From Pseudomonadota bacterium (GTDB lineage: Bacteria > Pseudomonadota > Gammaproteobacteria > Burkholderiales > Burkholderiaceae_C), in NCBI GenBank assembly GCA_963205115.1, contig CAUJHV010000006.1, forward strand, positions 1 to 64,000: a stretch of 64,000 bases of DNA, given 5' to 3'. Under the pieces are notes generated by a model. The model had not been told where the DNA came from. It did not search any database and was given only the letters and a program-made list of their open reading frames with translations. This document shows positions 24,837-32,698 of this stretch, in pieces; position 1 is the first letter of the stretch; every line of letters starts with the position of its first letter. The position numbers were made by a program, and so were the translations under genes.

Positions 24837-25226
24837 ATGACCGACATCGACGAGACCCCCGCCAAGCCTGCGCCGGCGGCGCCGCTGGGACGCGTCACCC
24901 TGGCCTCTCTGGAGACGCCCACGCTGACCAAGGCCGACCTGGCGGAGCTGCTTTTCGACCGCCTGGGCCTGAACAAGCGCGAATCCAAGGACATGGTCGA
25001 AGCCTTCTTCGACATCGTGCATGGGGCCCTGGCGCAGAGCCAGGACGTGAAGCTGTCGGGTTTTGGCAACTTCCAGATCCGCCGCAAGGCGCCGCGGCCA
25101 GGCCGCAACCCGCGCACCGGCGAGGCGATTCCCATCCGCGCGCGCCACGTGGTGACCTTCCACGCCAGCAACAAGCTCAAGGCCATCGTCCAGGGCGAAA
25201 CCCCTGCGCCGGAAGACTTCGAGTAG
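24837..25226 (+). CDS. ihfA: Integration host factor alpha subunit, N-terminally extended
   Basis: A 129-residue DNA-bending protein of the HU/IHF family. The core from T30 ([23 protein letters not shown]) through [22 protein letters not shown] to the end matches IHF-alpha, including the DNA-inserting Arg-Asn-Pro loop. About 29 acidic/proline-rich residues precede the core, which is longer than the ~100-residue enteric protein. The ATG at 24837 has a strong GAGGAGGGAG ribosome site. Location after pheT is conserved in many proteobacteria. Confidence 0.95.
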   Translation: MTDIDETPAKPAPAAPLGRVTLASLETPTLTKADLAELLFDRLGLNKRESKDMVEAFFDIVHGALAQSQDVKLSGFGNFQIRRKAPRPGRNPRTGEAIPIRARHVVTFHASNKLKAIVQGETPAPEDFE

Positions 25227-25261
25227 AGTCTTAGCACCTGCTCGAAAGTGTCCTGATTTCA

Positions 25262-25705
25262 ATGGAAAACGGGCTACCCGAAATCCCGCCGAAGCGCTAC
25301 TTCACCATCGGTGAGGTGAGTGAGCTGTGCAAGGTCAAGCCGTACGTGCTGCGCTATTGGGAGCAGGAGTTCTCGCAGCTCAAGCCCATGAAGCGCCGCG
25401 GCAACCGGCGCTACTACCAGCACCATGAGGTGCTGCTGATCCGCCGCATCCGCGAATTGCTCTACGACCAGGGCTTCACGATCAGCGGTGCGCGCAACCG
25501 CCTGGCCGATGGCGGCCTGCCGCGCGAGGCGGCCGTGGTGCTGCCGGACGACGACCTTGATCACCACGACGACGGCGCGGTGCACGACCTCGACGCGCTG
25601 TCGAACGCGCCGATGCTGTTCGGGCCCGTGGCGGCGGACGGGGTCACCGACGTGGGTGCGCTGCGCGCCGAACTGCTGCTGATCCGGCGCCTGCTCGACG
25701 CCTGA
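25262..25705 (+). CDS. MerR-family transcriptional regulator
   Basis: A 147-residue DNA-binding protein. The MerR winged helix-turn-helix occupies ~13-82 (RYFTIGEVSELCKVKPYVLRYWE, then RRGNRRYYQHHEVLLIRRIRELLYDQGFTISGAR). The C-terminal part is short, acidic (DDDLDHHDDGAVHDLD) and lacks metal-binding cysteines, so it is not a metal sensor of the MerR/CueR type. This gene sits between ihfA and tRNA-Pro in many Burkholderiales. Its targets are unknown to me. Confidence 0.92.
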   Translation: MENGLPEIPPKRYFTIGEVSELCKVKPYVLRYWEQEFSQLKPMKRRGNRRYYQHHEVLLIRRIRELLYDQGFTISGARNRLADGGLPREAAVVLPDDDLDHHDDGAVHDLDALSNAPMLFGPVAADGVTDVGALRAELLLIRRLLDA

Positions 25706-25867
25706 AGGCGCGGGGCCGTGCAGCACGGCCGGATGCGGCGCACAACGCGCTCGACACGCACATGCCGGACCGGCGCGCGTGACGTCATCACTGCGCGCAA
25801 TGGCCACCCCGAGTGGCCCCAGGCCGACATCCTTCGGCCATCGCCGGGAAGTGCCTTGCCAGCCGGC

Positions 25868-25873
25868 TATAAT
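25868..25873 (+). promoter_or_regulatory. Consensus -10 box of tRNA-Pro
   Basis: A perfect TATAAT lies 12 bases before the mature tRNA 5' end, giving a transcript start within a few bases of it. No good -35 hexamer is visible at 16-18 bases. Confidence 0.65.
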
Positions 25874-25885
25874 GCACAGCTTCGT

Positions 25886-25962
25886 CGGGGTGTAGCGCAG
25901 CCTGGTAGCGCACTTGCATGGGGTGCAAGGGGTCGCGAGTTCGAATCCCGCCACCCCGACCA
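25886..25962 (+). tRNA. tRNA-Pro (anticodon GGG)
   Basis: A 77-nt cloverleaf including the encoded CCA. The acceptor stem is CGGGGTG/CACCCCG; the D arm contains GCGCAGCCTGGTAGCGC. The anticodon stem CTTGC/GCAAG frames the loop ATGGGGT, giving anticodon GGG. The T loop is TTCGAAT, and the T stem has one A-C mismatch. The discriminator is A. A TATAAT box precedes it and a strong terminator follows. tRNA 3' ends are common integration sites, and atypical DNA begins just downstream. Confidence 0.97.
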
Positions 25963-25970
25963 TTGATATC

Positions 25971-26003
25971 AACGGGTTAGCTCTCACAAGGGGCTAACCC
26001 GTT
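25971..26003 (+). terminator. Intrinsic terminator of tRNA-Pro
   Basis: A perfect 11-bp stem (AACGGGTTAGC / GCTAACCCGTT, loop of 11) followed by a T-rich TTGGCTTT. It is eight bases after the tRNA CCA. Confidence 0.8.
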
Positions 26004-26219
26004 TGGCTTTCCGGGGCTGTGGGAAACAGAATTCCGTGCGCTGGTGCGGGACCTGCTCGGACCCGCTGGAATCTCACCTGGCAGCGCTGGTCAGATGGTG
26101 TCGGTCAAAGACGACACTTGCGCCGCTCGCCCACGCCGAGCCGCCTTCCCGTTCTCGCCCGAAGACCGACGAACCAAGCGGCGCCAACGGCCACCCTCTT
26201 GGGGTCGAGAAGATCCCGT
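26004..26219. other. Gene-free junction between tRNA-Pro and the copper-type operon
   Basis: 216 bases with no convincing gene in any frame. No integrase fragment and no copy of the tRNA 3' end (attachment repeat) were found here. It marks the change from core synteny to DNA of different base composition. Confidence 0.5.
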
Positions 26220-26735
26220 TCAGCGGCGGCTCCAAGCCGCCAGTTCAGCAGCGCTCGGCGTTCCCAGCTTCGAGCGTGGCGCTTGGCCCGGCGCCAGGTA
26301 GACCACATACGGCGTGATCGATCGCCAGTTGGGGTCCACCGTGTGACGCAGCGCCGCTTCCTGGCCGTCGAAGGCAAACAGCCGCGTGGTCTGCCTGTAG
26401 TGGGCGTTGGACAGCAAGGCGGGATCTTCCTCGCCAGGTGCACGGTCCATCACCACGCCGATGAGCCGGGCTTTGACCGTTCCAGCGCCAATGGCCTTGG
26501 CCAAGCTGTCAAAGGTCTGCGGGCAGACTGAACACGAGGTCGTCGTGAAGACCACCAGCAGCGGCTCCTTCGATTGCGTCCGAAGAGCGGCCCAGGTCTG
26601 GCTGTCAAAGGCCTCGACCCGGGCGGGTGCGGCCTGTGCAATGCCGAAAGCCGCGCAACTGGCCAAGGCCAGGCTCGCCAATGCCAGCCGCCTGCGAAGG
26701 GTGGCCAAGTGGGGTTCAGGGTGCCAGGCGTTCAA
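26220..26735 (-). CDS. Periplasmic thioredoxin-like (redoxin) protein
   Basis: A 171-residue exported redoxin. The start is a TTG at 26735, chosen because a clear AAGGAG lies six bases upstream; it overlaps the end of the preceding gene by 20 bases. A signal peptide follows (TLRRRLALASLALASCAAFG, cleaved near IAQA). The fold is marked by LLVVFTTTSCSVCPQTF with the active-site pair C68-S-V-C71. It likely reduces or chaperones a cysteine-containing partner in the periplasm, the best candidate being the CECC protein encoded just upstream in the same operon. Confidence 0.78.
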   Translation of the reverse strand: MNAWHPEPHLATLRRRLALASLALASCAAFGIAQAAPARVEAFDSQTWAALRTQSKEPLLVVFTTTSCSVCPQTFDSLAKAIGAGTVKARLIGVVMDRAPGEEDPALLSNAHYRQTTRLFAFDGQEAALRHTVDPNWRSITPYVVYLAPGQAPRSKLGTPSAAELAAWSRR

Positions 26736-28125
26736 TTCGGACTCCTTCGGTGGTGCGCCACAGCGCGACGATGCGCTCGCCTTGTTGCAGCAGCAGGGGG
26801 TGGTCGTTGTCGGCGGTGGTTCGGCCCAGGTCGCGCAAGGTGAAGCTGGCCCCATCGTCGCGGGACAGCCAGGCGCGCCAGAGCGTCGCCTGTCCGTCAA
26901 AGGCGCGCCAGACGATGACGACCTGCCGCCCGGCGCTGGCCACGGCTGCATGCTCGGCGGCCGCGTCCGGGATCGTTCGCACGGGGCCATGCGGCGTCCC
27001 GTCAGGCGCCAGGCGGCCATATCGAACGGCTGCCACGCCACTGCGATCGCCGAACCAGACGGCGTGGTACCCCCCGGCCGATGATGGCGCCAGCCCCGGG
27101 CCGTGGTGCGGGCAGGCATCGATGGCCCAGTGGTCCTGCGTCGAACGGGCGGGATTCGACGCTTCGGCCACCGACACCGCCCGCACGGGCGCGAAGGCGT
27201 GGTCGCGCTCGTTCGGCGCGAAGACGTGCCGCCACAGGGCGACCAGCGACCCGTCGGGCGCTGGCGCCAGCGCGATGCGGCAGCACTCGCAGCTGTGGTC
27301 GGCGAGCTTGATGTCCGGACCGAAACTGCGGCCACCGTCGGTGGACTCGTTGCGATAGACCGCAGCGCCTCGGTAGGTCGTCGCCGGGCGCTGGCGTCGG
27401 CCTTCTCGTGCAGAAGATGCAGCGGGCGCCGCGGGCACGGCGGCGTTCAGGCGCGCCTGTTCGGCCTCCAGATCCCGCTTGTCGATCCACAGCGTATGCA
27501 GCGTTCCCTTCGCGTCGAAGGCCACCGACTCGAAGCGGTGCGTGATCTCCTGGCGGTCCGCATGCACCGTGAACGGCGGCGAGAAGCTGCGGCCCCCATC
27601 CTCCGAGCGCAGCATCCGGATCTGCCCGGTGTACGGGCGCGCCAGCGGTTCGGTGTAGGTGATCACGACCCAGCCGCGAGGACCGAATGCGATCTTCGGG
27701 CGGTTCTCCCCGTCGGCAGCGATCTTGTCGGATCCTGTCTCGATGGTCCGAGGTGGGCCCAATGCCGAGCCCGTTGCCGAGTACGCCTGCAGGCTCAAGC
27801 GTTGCGAGGCGTCCAGACCTGCGAGCCAGATCGAACCATCGGGCGCAAAAGCCGCCCCTGCTGCCAAGGGTGGTGGGCGCCGTCTGGGCAGGCGCGAAGC
27901 ACTGCCCGAGGCGGGACCCGAAGCCGCTGTTGCTGCGGCGCCGTGTGCATGAGCCATGGGCGCCGCGGCCGACGGCTGCGCGGCCGACTGTGCCAGTGCC
28001 CCGTTCGGCATGCAGACACAAACCGCCCCCAAAGCCATGCACACCGCCGACAGCCAGCGCCGCCCGCGCGCGGCAGCCGGTGGTGATGCCGTGCGGCAGG
28101 CGCGAAGAACCGGTCGATCACCCAT
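26716..28125 (-). CDS. BNR/sialidase-fold periplasmic protein with CECC motif
   Basis: A 469-residue exported protein. The ATG at 28125 has TGGAG six bases upstream. An unusually long signal region ends at ALAQS (~residue 47) and an Ala/His-rich linker (MAHAHGAAA) follows. The body shows BNR/Asp-box-like repeats (SEDGGRSFSPPF, STDGGRSFGPD, SRDDGASFTL), giving a predicted beta-propeller. Catalytic sialidase residues are not evident, so the common name 'exo-sialidase' is probably misleading. The C279-E-C-C282 cluster in DHSCECCRIAL looks like a metal or redox site. It is third in the CruR-like copper operon, ahead of the redoxin gene. Confidence 0.75.
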   Translation of the reverse strand: MGDRPVLRACRTASPPAAARGRRWLSAVCMALGAVCVCMPNGALAQSAAQPSAAAPMAHAHGAAATAASGPASGSASRLPRRRPPPLAAGAAFAPDGSIWLAGLDASQRLSLQAYSATGSALGPPRTIETGSDKIAADGENRPKIAFGPRGWVVITYTEPLARPYTGQIRMLRSEDGGRSFSPPFTVHADRQEITHRFESVAFDAKGTLHTLWIDKRDLEAEQARLNAAVPAAPAASSAREGRRQRPATTYRGAAVYRNESTDGGRSFGPDIKLADHSCECCRIALAPAPDGSLVALWRHVFAPNERDHAFAPVRAVSVAEASNPARSTQDHWAIDACPHHGPGLAPSSAGGYHAVWFGDRSGVAAVRYGRLAPDGTPHGPVRTIPDAAAEHAAVASAGRQVVIVWRAFDGQATLWRAWLSRDDGASFTLRDLGRTTADNDHPLLLQQGERIVALWRTTEGVRIERLAP

Positions 28126-28154
28126 GGCATTCTCCAGAGTGGCGGGGCACATTT

Positions 28155-30563
28155 TCAGAGGTCGTACTTGAGCGTGGCGAACCAGGTGCGCTGCGCGTAC
28201 GGATTCGGATTCACGTAGTACTTGAAGCTGCCGAGGTTGTTGATGCCCAACGACGCACTCCAGTGGCGATCGATGCGGTACAGCACCTTGGCGTCGAACA
28301 CGCTGTAGTGGCTCACCGCGCCGTACACATCGGGATTGATGTCGTTGTAGCGCTTCAGCGTCGTGTTGTAGAGGGCGTTGTGCTGATGCCCGCTGAACCG
28401 ATAGGCCAGGCTGGCGGTGACCTTGTCGCTGGCACGCCAGGTGGCCACGGCGGTCGCGCGCCAACGGGGTATCCGCGGTTGATCGGTGCCTTCCAGTCCG
28501 GGGTTGCGCGTGTTGCGCACGATCGTCGAATCGGTGTAGGTCACGCTGCCGTTCAGCTCGAGCCCACGGATCAGGACATCGCTGGCCTGGCCCACCACTT
28601 CGAGCCCGCGTGTGCGAACCTTGTCGACGTTCTGGATGCTCGAGATGGTCGGTGTCACCGTGACGTCGGTTTGAGAGATCAGTGCGTCGGTCTTGTCCTC
28701 GGTGAAGACAGACACGCGTGCCGATCCACCGGTCCAACGGCGTTCCGCGACCCACTCGCTGGACAGCACCTGCTCCGGCTTCAGGTTGGGGTCATTGAAT
28801 CGTATGCCGTTGGGCCCGTTGAAGGTCTGGAACATCTCCGCGACCGTCGGGTAGCGCACCGCCTTGCCGATCGAGGCGCGCAGCGTCCAGGCCGGCGTTG
28901 GCGTCCAGTTCAGGTAGGCCTTGGGTGAAAGGTTCGAATACGCCCGGTCGGCATATACGATGTTCTTCGGGTTCGGCGCGGCGTTGGCGGCGTTGTAGTT
29001 GCTGCCTTCGAAGGCCGTCCAGCGTTCGTGTCGCGCCCCGGCGGCGAGGGTCCACGCATCGGCGATGCGCCATTCGTCCTGCAGGTAGGCGGCCTGCGTG
29101 CGCGTCTTGCCATAGGAGTTGGTGTTCAGCGCGCCGCTTGTGCCGATCAGCCAGTCCGTGATCGGCGCTGCGGTCGTGCCGTAGGTCACCGAGGCCAGTC
29201 GATAGGTGTCGTGGTGCAGGCCTGCCGATACGGTATGGGCACCGAGCCGCCATTGACCACGGACGTCGATGTTGTCCCAGCCCGTGCCGGACGCATCGGT
29301 GAACTGGCCGCCGGGTCGCGTGGCGCCGAACCCGCTGTCGTATCCGCTGGAGGGTGTTGCCGATCGTGACACATCCTTGGTTTGGTCGTAGACGCTCGCC
29401 ACCAGCTCAAGATCCCAGGCCCCGCCGGCGTTGGAGCGCAGAGCAAGGCCGTGCAGACGGTGCTCGTTGCGAGACAGCGACGGTGCAGCGCTGCTCACGG
29501 TGTAGTCCGTTCCGTCGATGCGCACGAATTTCAGCGGGTTGGCGAACGTGGCGCCGGCGTTGTAGACCGTTTGGCCGCTGGCGTCGCGCAGGTAGCTGTC
29601 GACCGAGGTGTCCGACGCGTTCTGCCACAGCCCCAGCGTGTACGACAACTGCCAGGCCGGCGTGATCTGCCAGCCCAGCTTCAGCTTGAGCATGTCCTGC
29701 ACGGTATGGTCGATCCCGGTGGAGGCCACCACCACGCGCGGGTTGCCCGAGGTGTCGGTGTCCCGGTAGACGCGGCTCGCGTCGACCACGGTGAACGTAC
29801 CGACCGTCGCTGCTGCGCCGGTCTTGGCCGTGGCCGTGCCAAAGGTCTGCGGATGTCCGTGGTTGTCCAGGTGATCGGCGCTCAGCCACCAGCTGAAAGC
29901 GCCTCGGGCGTCGCCCAGTGAGACGCTGGCATGGCCACCGCTGAATCGATCAGCGGTGCCGTACTCGCGGAATTGCTGACCGAAGACATCCAGCTTCGCG
30001 TGCGCCTCGAATCGGGTCGGCGTGCGGGTCAGGAGGCGCACCACGCCACCGGCCGAGTTGCCCGGGAATTGCGCCGAGTACGGGCCGTAGATGACCTCCA
30101 CGCGGTCGATCTCCTCGGGCGAGACCAACCCCCAACGCGGCGCAGTGGAGAAGCTGTTGTTCAGGAAGTTCGACAACAGCAGGCCATCGGCGTAGACCGT
30201 GGTCTGGGCGCTGGCCACAGAGCTGTTGACGCGCATCACCAGGATGCCGTTGCGGTCGCCGATGTAGCGCTCGCGCACGTGCACGCTGGGCAGGTACTGC
30301 AGAACGCCTGCCGTGGTGGGCGTGTTCGCGAGTTCCTCGATCTGGGTGGCCGAGACCGACTCGACGGTCGCAGTCACCAGGGCTTCGGGGGCATGCTGGC
30401 GCTTGCCGGTCACGACAACCTGAGTCGGGCTGCCGGCCGGGCCAGTGGAGGGCGTTTGGGCATGGGTGATTCCCTGGCAGAGGCACAGGGTGGCTGCAGC
30501 GACGATGGTCAGGGCAGGGGCGTGCCGACCGGAGCGGCAGGCCGTGTGGCGGGAAGTGTTCAT
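28155..30563 (-). CDS. TonB-dependent outer-membrane receptor of the CruR-like operon
   Basis: A 802-residue outer-membrane transporter. A signal peptide (~1-36, ends ITHAQ) precedes a plug domain (QVVVTGKRQHAPEALVTATVESVSATQIEEL, PSVHVRERYIGDRNG, VEVIYGPYSAQFPGNSAGGVVRLLT) and a beta-barrel ending in F-A-T-L-K-Y-D-L. The start ATG at 30563 gives a good signal peptide; the frame is open far upstream but reads Arg/Pro-rich and covers the DUF2946 gene in another frame. Because the operon begins with a CruR-like protein, copper or a copper complex is the likely cargo, as for Bordetella BfrG. Base composition is visibly less GC-rich than neighbours. Confidence 0.87.
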   Translation of the reverse strand: MNTSRHTACRSGRHAPALTIVAAATLCLCQGITHAQTPSTGPAGSPTQVVVTGKRQHAPEALVTATVESVSATQIEELANTPTTAGVLQYLPSVHVRERYIGDRNGILVMRVNSSVASAQTTVYADGLLLSNFLNNSFSTAPRWGLVSPEEIDRVEVIYGPYSAQFPGNSAGGVVRLLTRTPTRFEAHAKLDVFGQQFREYGTADRFSGGHASVSLGDARGAFSWWLSADHLDNHGHPQTFGTATAKTGAAATVGTFTVVDASRVYRDTDTSGNPRVVVASTGIDHTVQDMLKLKLGWQITPAWQLSYTLGLWQNASDTSVDSYLRDASGQTVYNAGATFANPLKFVRIDGTDYTVSSAAPSLSRNEHRLHGLALRSNAGGAWDLELVASVYDQTKDVSRSATPSSGYDSGFGATRPGGQFTDASGTGWDNIDVRGQWRLGAHTVSAGLHHDTYRLASVTYGTTAAPITDWLIGTSGALNTNSYGKTRTQAAYLQDEWRIADAWTLAAGARHERWTAFEGSNYNAANAAPNPKNIVYADRAYSNLSPKAYLNWTPTPAWTLRASIGKAVRYPTVAEMFQTFNGPNGIRFNDPNLKPEQVLSSEWVAERRWTGGSARVSVFTEDKTDALISQTDVTVTPTISSIQNVDKVRTRGLEVVGQASDVLIRGLELNGSVTYTDSTIVRNTRNPGLEGTDQPRIPRWRATAVATWRASDKVTASLAYRFSGHQHNALYNTTLKRYNDINPDVYGAVSHYSVFDAKVLYRIDRHWSASLGINNLGSFKYYVNPNPYAQRTWFATLKYDL

Positions 30564-30696
30564 TCGAGTCTGAGGCGATGAACGCAGGCGCCGCGGCTCG
30601 GCCGGATGATCCGAACCAAGACGACACCAGCGCTGGGAGAGGGCCTCGCCAAGTCGGCGAGATGCGACGCGACGCGGCAGCAGGGGCCGCGCTACC
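30564..30696 (-). promoter_or_regulatory. Linker between CruR-like uORF and receptor gene; candidate Rho-dependent termination zone
   Basis: These 133 bases separate the DUF2946 stop from the receptor start, with no hairpin plus T-tract. In Bordetella pertussis the corresponding interval is where copper triggers Rho-dependent termination. The assignment here is by position and homology only. Confidence 0.4.
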
Positions 30697-31077
30697 TCAG
30701 GCGCTCCGTGGTGGAGCGCGTCCTTGTCGCTGCATCCACGCGTGCAGCGTGTGCGGGCCGTCGAGAAACAGCGCCGGCCACACCGTGAAGGGCGTGGTCT
30801 GGGGCAGTGCGACAGCGACCGGTGTGGGTGGCAATGCGAGCTGTCCCAGTCCTGACAGGCAGCATGGGCAGCGCATGCCGTCGTCACTGTGCCCGCCTCC
30901 GGACGAGTCCGAAGCCGCACCGGGACGCGCAGAAGAACAGACAGCAGACCAAGGGTCGTCGGGCGAGCCAGCCTTGGGCATCCAGGCTGAAGAGGCAATG
31001 GGCGCCAGCAGCGAAAAGACATGAACCAGCATCGCCAGGATGGCGATGCGGTAGCCGGTGCGCCGGGTCAGCTGCAT
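30697..31077 (-). CDS. cruR: DUF2946 protein, CruR-type copper-responsive regulatory uORF
   Basis: A 126-residue protein of the DUF2946 family. It has one hydrophobic N-terminal segment (~10-31), a Cys cluster C70-P-C-C73 (a CxxC) and, near the C-terminus, RAPP at 120-123. In Bordetella pertussis the DUF2946 protein CruR is a regulatory uORF. Nascent CruR senses copper through a CxxC. Translation arrests on a C-terminal RAPP motif without copper, and relief of arrest by copper leads to Rho-dependent termination before the TonB receptor gene. Both key motifs and the gene order are present here. A TAAAAT six bases before the ATG hints at a leaderless start. Function is inferred from homology. 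Confidence 0.85.
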   Translation of the reverse strand: MQLTRRTGYRIAILAMLVHVFSLLAPIASSAWMPKAGSPDDPWSAVCSSARPGAASDSSGGGHSDDGMRCPCCLSGLGQLALPPTPVAVALPQTTPFTVWPALFLDGPHTLHAWMQRQGRAPPRSA

Positions 31078-31245
31078 CCGAACATTTTAGGCTTGGGGCG
31101 ATTGGGGGTCGTGTGCGAATGCATCGATGCCGCCTCCGCCCTGGCCTGGGCACTGCGGGTGGAACACGATGTCGGCAGGGCCGTGCGGCGCAGCCTGCTG
31201 ACCTTGGGCTGCACGGTGATCGGGTCCGAGAACGTTGCCGCGCCC

Positions 31246-31425
31246 ATGCAGACTCTGGACGACGCCCCGGGGCATCGGTCTGCTGCTCGACCTGCTGCGC
31301 GGCTCGTGTCATTCGATACTGCAACTGTCGAGCTGCGCGGCCGTGTCGAGCGCGAACACGTGACACTCTGGGCCGTCACGCCCCAGGGCGAGGTGGCGAT
31401 GGAGGCCGGCGCGACGCTGGCTTGA
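31246..31425 (+). pseudogene. Possible gene remnant upstream of acyl-CoA dehydrogenase
   Basis: In the 370 bases between the CruR-like gene and the acyl-CoA dehydrogenase there is one forward frame with coding-like codon use at its end (VSFDTATVELRGRVEREHVTLWAV to a TGA at 31425, 22 bases before the next ATG). The tail faintly recalls the last strands of a hotdog/MaoC-type dehydratase, a frequent partner of acyl-CoA dehydrogenases. The part before ~31290 looks non-coding or scrambled. It may be the 3' stub of a gene cut by insertion of the copper-type operon. This is speculative. Confidence 0.25.
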
Positions 31426-31447
31426 CGCAACACAGGAAACCAGCTCC

Positions 31448-32608
31448 ATGCTCACCGAACCCGACGCGTACCAGGACATCCGCGATGCCGTGCGGCAGTT
31501 GTGCGCCCAGTTCCCCGACGAGTACTTCCGCAAGATCGACGAACAGCGCGGCTACCCCGAAGCCTTCGTCGACGCCTTGACGAAGGCCGGCTGGATGGCC
31601 GCGCTGATCCCTACCGACTACGGCGGCTCGGGCCTCAGCATGGCCGAAGCCTCGGTCATCATGGAGGAGATCAACCGCAGCGGCGGCAACTCCGGCGCAT
31701 GTCACGGACAGATGTACGTGATGAACGCCATCGTGCGCAGCGGCAGCGAAGCCCAGAAGCAGCAGTACCTGCCGAAGATCGCGGCCGGCGAGCTGCGCAT
31801 CCAGTCGATGGGCGTGACCGAGCCGACCACCGGCAGCGACACCACGAAGCTCAAGACCACCGCGGTGAAGAAGGACGGCCGCTGGGTCATCAACGGCCAG
31901 AAGGTGTGGATCTCGCGCATCCAGCACAGCGACATGATGATCCTGCTGGCGCGCACCACGCCGCTGGCCGAGGTGAGCAAGCGCTCGGAGGGCCTGAGCT
32001 GTTTCCTCGTCGATCTGAAGTCGGCGATCGGGAACGGACTGACGGTGCGCCCGATCCTCAACATGGTCAACCACGAAACCAACGAGCTCTTCTTCGACAA
32101 CCTGGAGATCCCCGAGGACAACCTGCTGGGACCCGAAGGCAAGGGCTTCAAGACGCTGCTCGACGGCCTGAACGCCGAACGCACGCTGATCGCGGCCGAG
32201 TGCATCGGCGACGGCTACTGGTTCATCGACCGTGCCAGGCGCTACGCCAACGAGCGCGTGGTCTTCGGCCGCCCGATCGGCCAGAACCAGGGTGTGCAGT
32301 TTCCGATTGCCGAGGCCTTCATCGAGGTCGAGGCGGCCAACCTGATGCGCTGGCGCGCCTGCGAGCAGATCGACGCGCACCGCAACGCCGGTGCGGCCGC
32401 CAACATGGCCAAGCACCTGGCGGCCAAGGCCAGCTGGGAGGCGGCCAACGTCTGCCTACAGACCCACGGCGGCTTCGGCTTTGCCTGCGAATACGACATC
32501 GAGCGCAAGTTCCGCGAGACGCGGCTGTACCAGGTGGCGCCGATCTCGACCAACATGGTGTTCAGCTACGTCGCCGAGCACGTGCTCGGGCTGCCGAAGT
32601 CGTACTGA
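31448..32608 (+). CDS. Acyl-CoA dehydrogenase
   Basis: A 386-residue flavoenzyme oxidising an acyl-CoA to the trans-2-enoyl-CoA. FAD-domain motifs are QSMGVTEPTTGSD (~119-131) and WVINGQKVWIS; the C-terminal helical domain carries LQTHGGFGFACEYDIERKFRETRLYQ. The usual short-chain catalytic Glu position (YEGTS) reads VAPIST. Instead E244 in GLNAERTLIA occupies the place used in isovaleryl- and long-chain acyl-CoA dehydrogenases, so that catalytic geometry is inferred. An AGGA ribosome site lies upstream. No thiolase, hydratase or CoA ligase is adjacent, so the substrate is undetermined. Confidence 0.93.
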   Translation: MLTEPDAYQDIRDAVRQLCAQFPDEYFRKIDEQRGYPEAFVDALTKAGWMAALIPTDYGGSGLSMAEASVIMEEINRSGGNSGACHGQMYVMNAIVRSGSEAQKQQYLPKIAAGELRIQSMGVTEPTTGSDTTKLKTTAVKKDGRWVINGQKVWISRIQHSDMMILLARTTPLAEVSKRSEGLSCFLVDLKSAIGNGLTVRPILNMVNHETNELFFDNLEIPEDNLLGPEGKGFKTLLDGLNAERTLIAAECIGDGYWFIDRARRYANERVVFGRPIGQNQGVQFPIAEAFIEVEAANLMRWRACEQIDAHRNAGAAANMAKHLAAKASWEAANVCLQTHGGFGFACEYDIERKFRETRLYQVAPISTNMVFSYVAEHVLGLPKSY

Positions 32609-32698
32609 GTCCGCAGGCACGGGCCACGATCTCACGGCCGATTCTGGGGCCGGCCGTCGCGGCCTGCGCACGCGCGGGCCGGTGAACCCGGCTGCGAC

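Noticed and set aside
22256..25237. 993-codon minus-strand frame opposite pheT
   Set aside because: Antisense shadow: high His/Arg/Gln content, no domain, and it crosses pheS, pheT and ihfA, which are unambiguous.
25963..26219. Integrase gene or attachment-site repeat expected beside tRNA-Pro
   Set aside because: No tyrosine recombinase motif in any frame and no second copy of the tRNA 3' end was spotted up to 31.4 kb.
26716..28125. Exo-alpha-sialidase
   Set aside because: Only the Asp-box repeats fit; I could not find the catalytic Arg triad or Tyr/Glu pair, and the operon context is metal transport.
30564..31022. N-terminal extension of the copper-operon TonB receptor to 31022
   Set aside because: The added residues are Arg/Pro/Cys-rich without signal peptide and overlap the DUF2946 gene; the ATG at 30563 gives a normal signal peptide.
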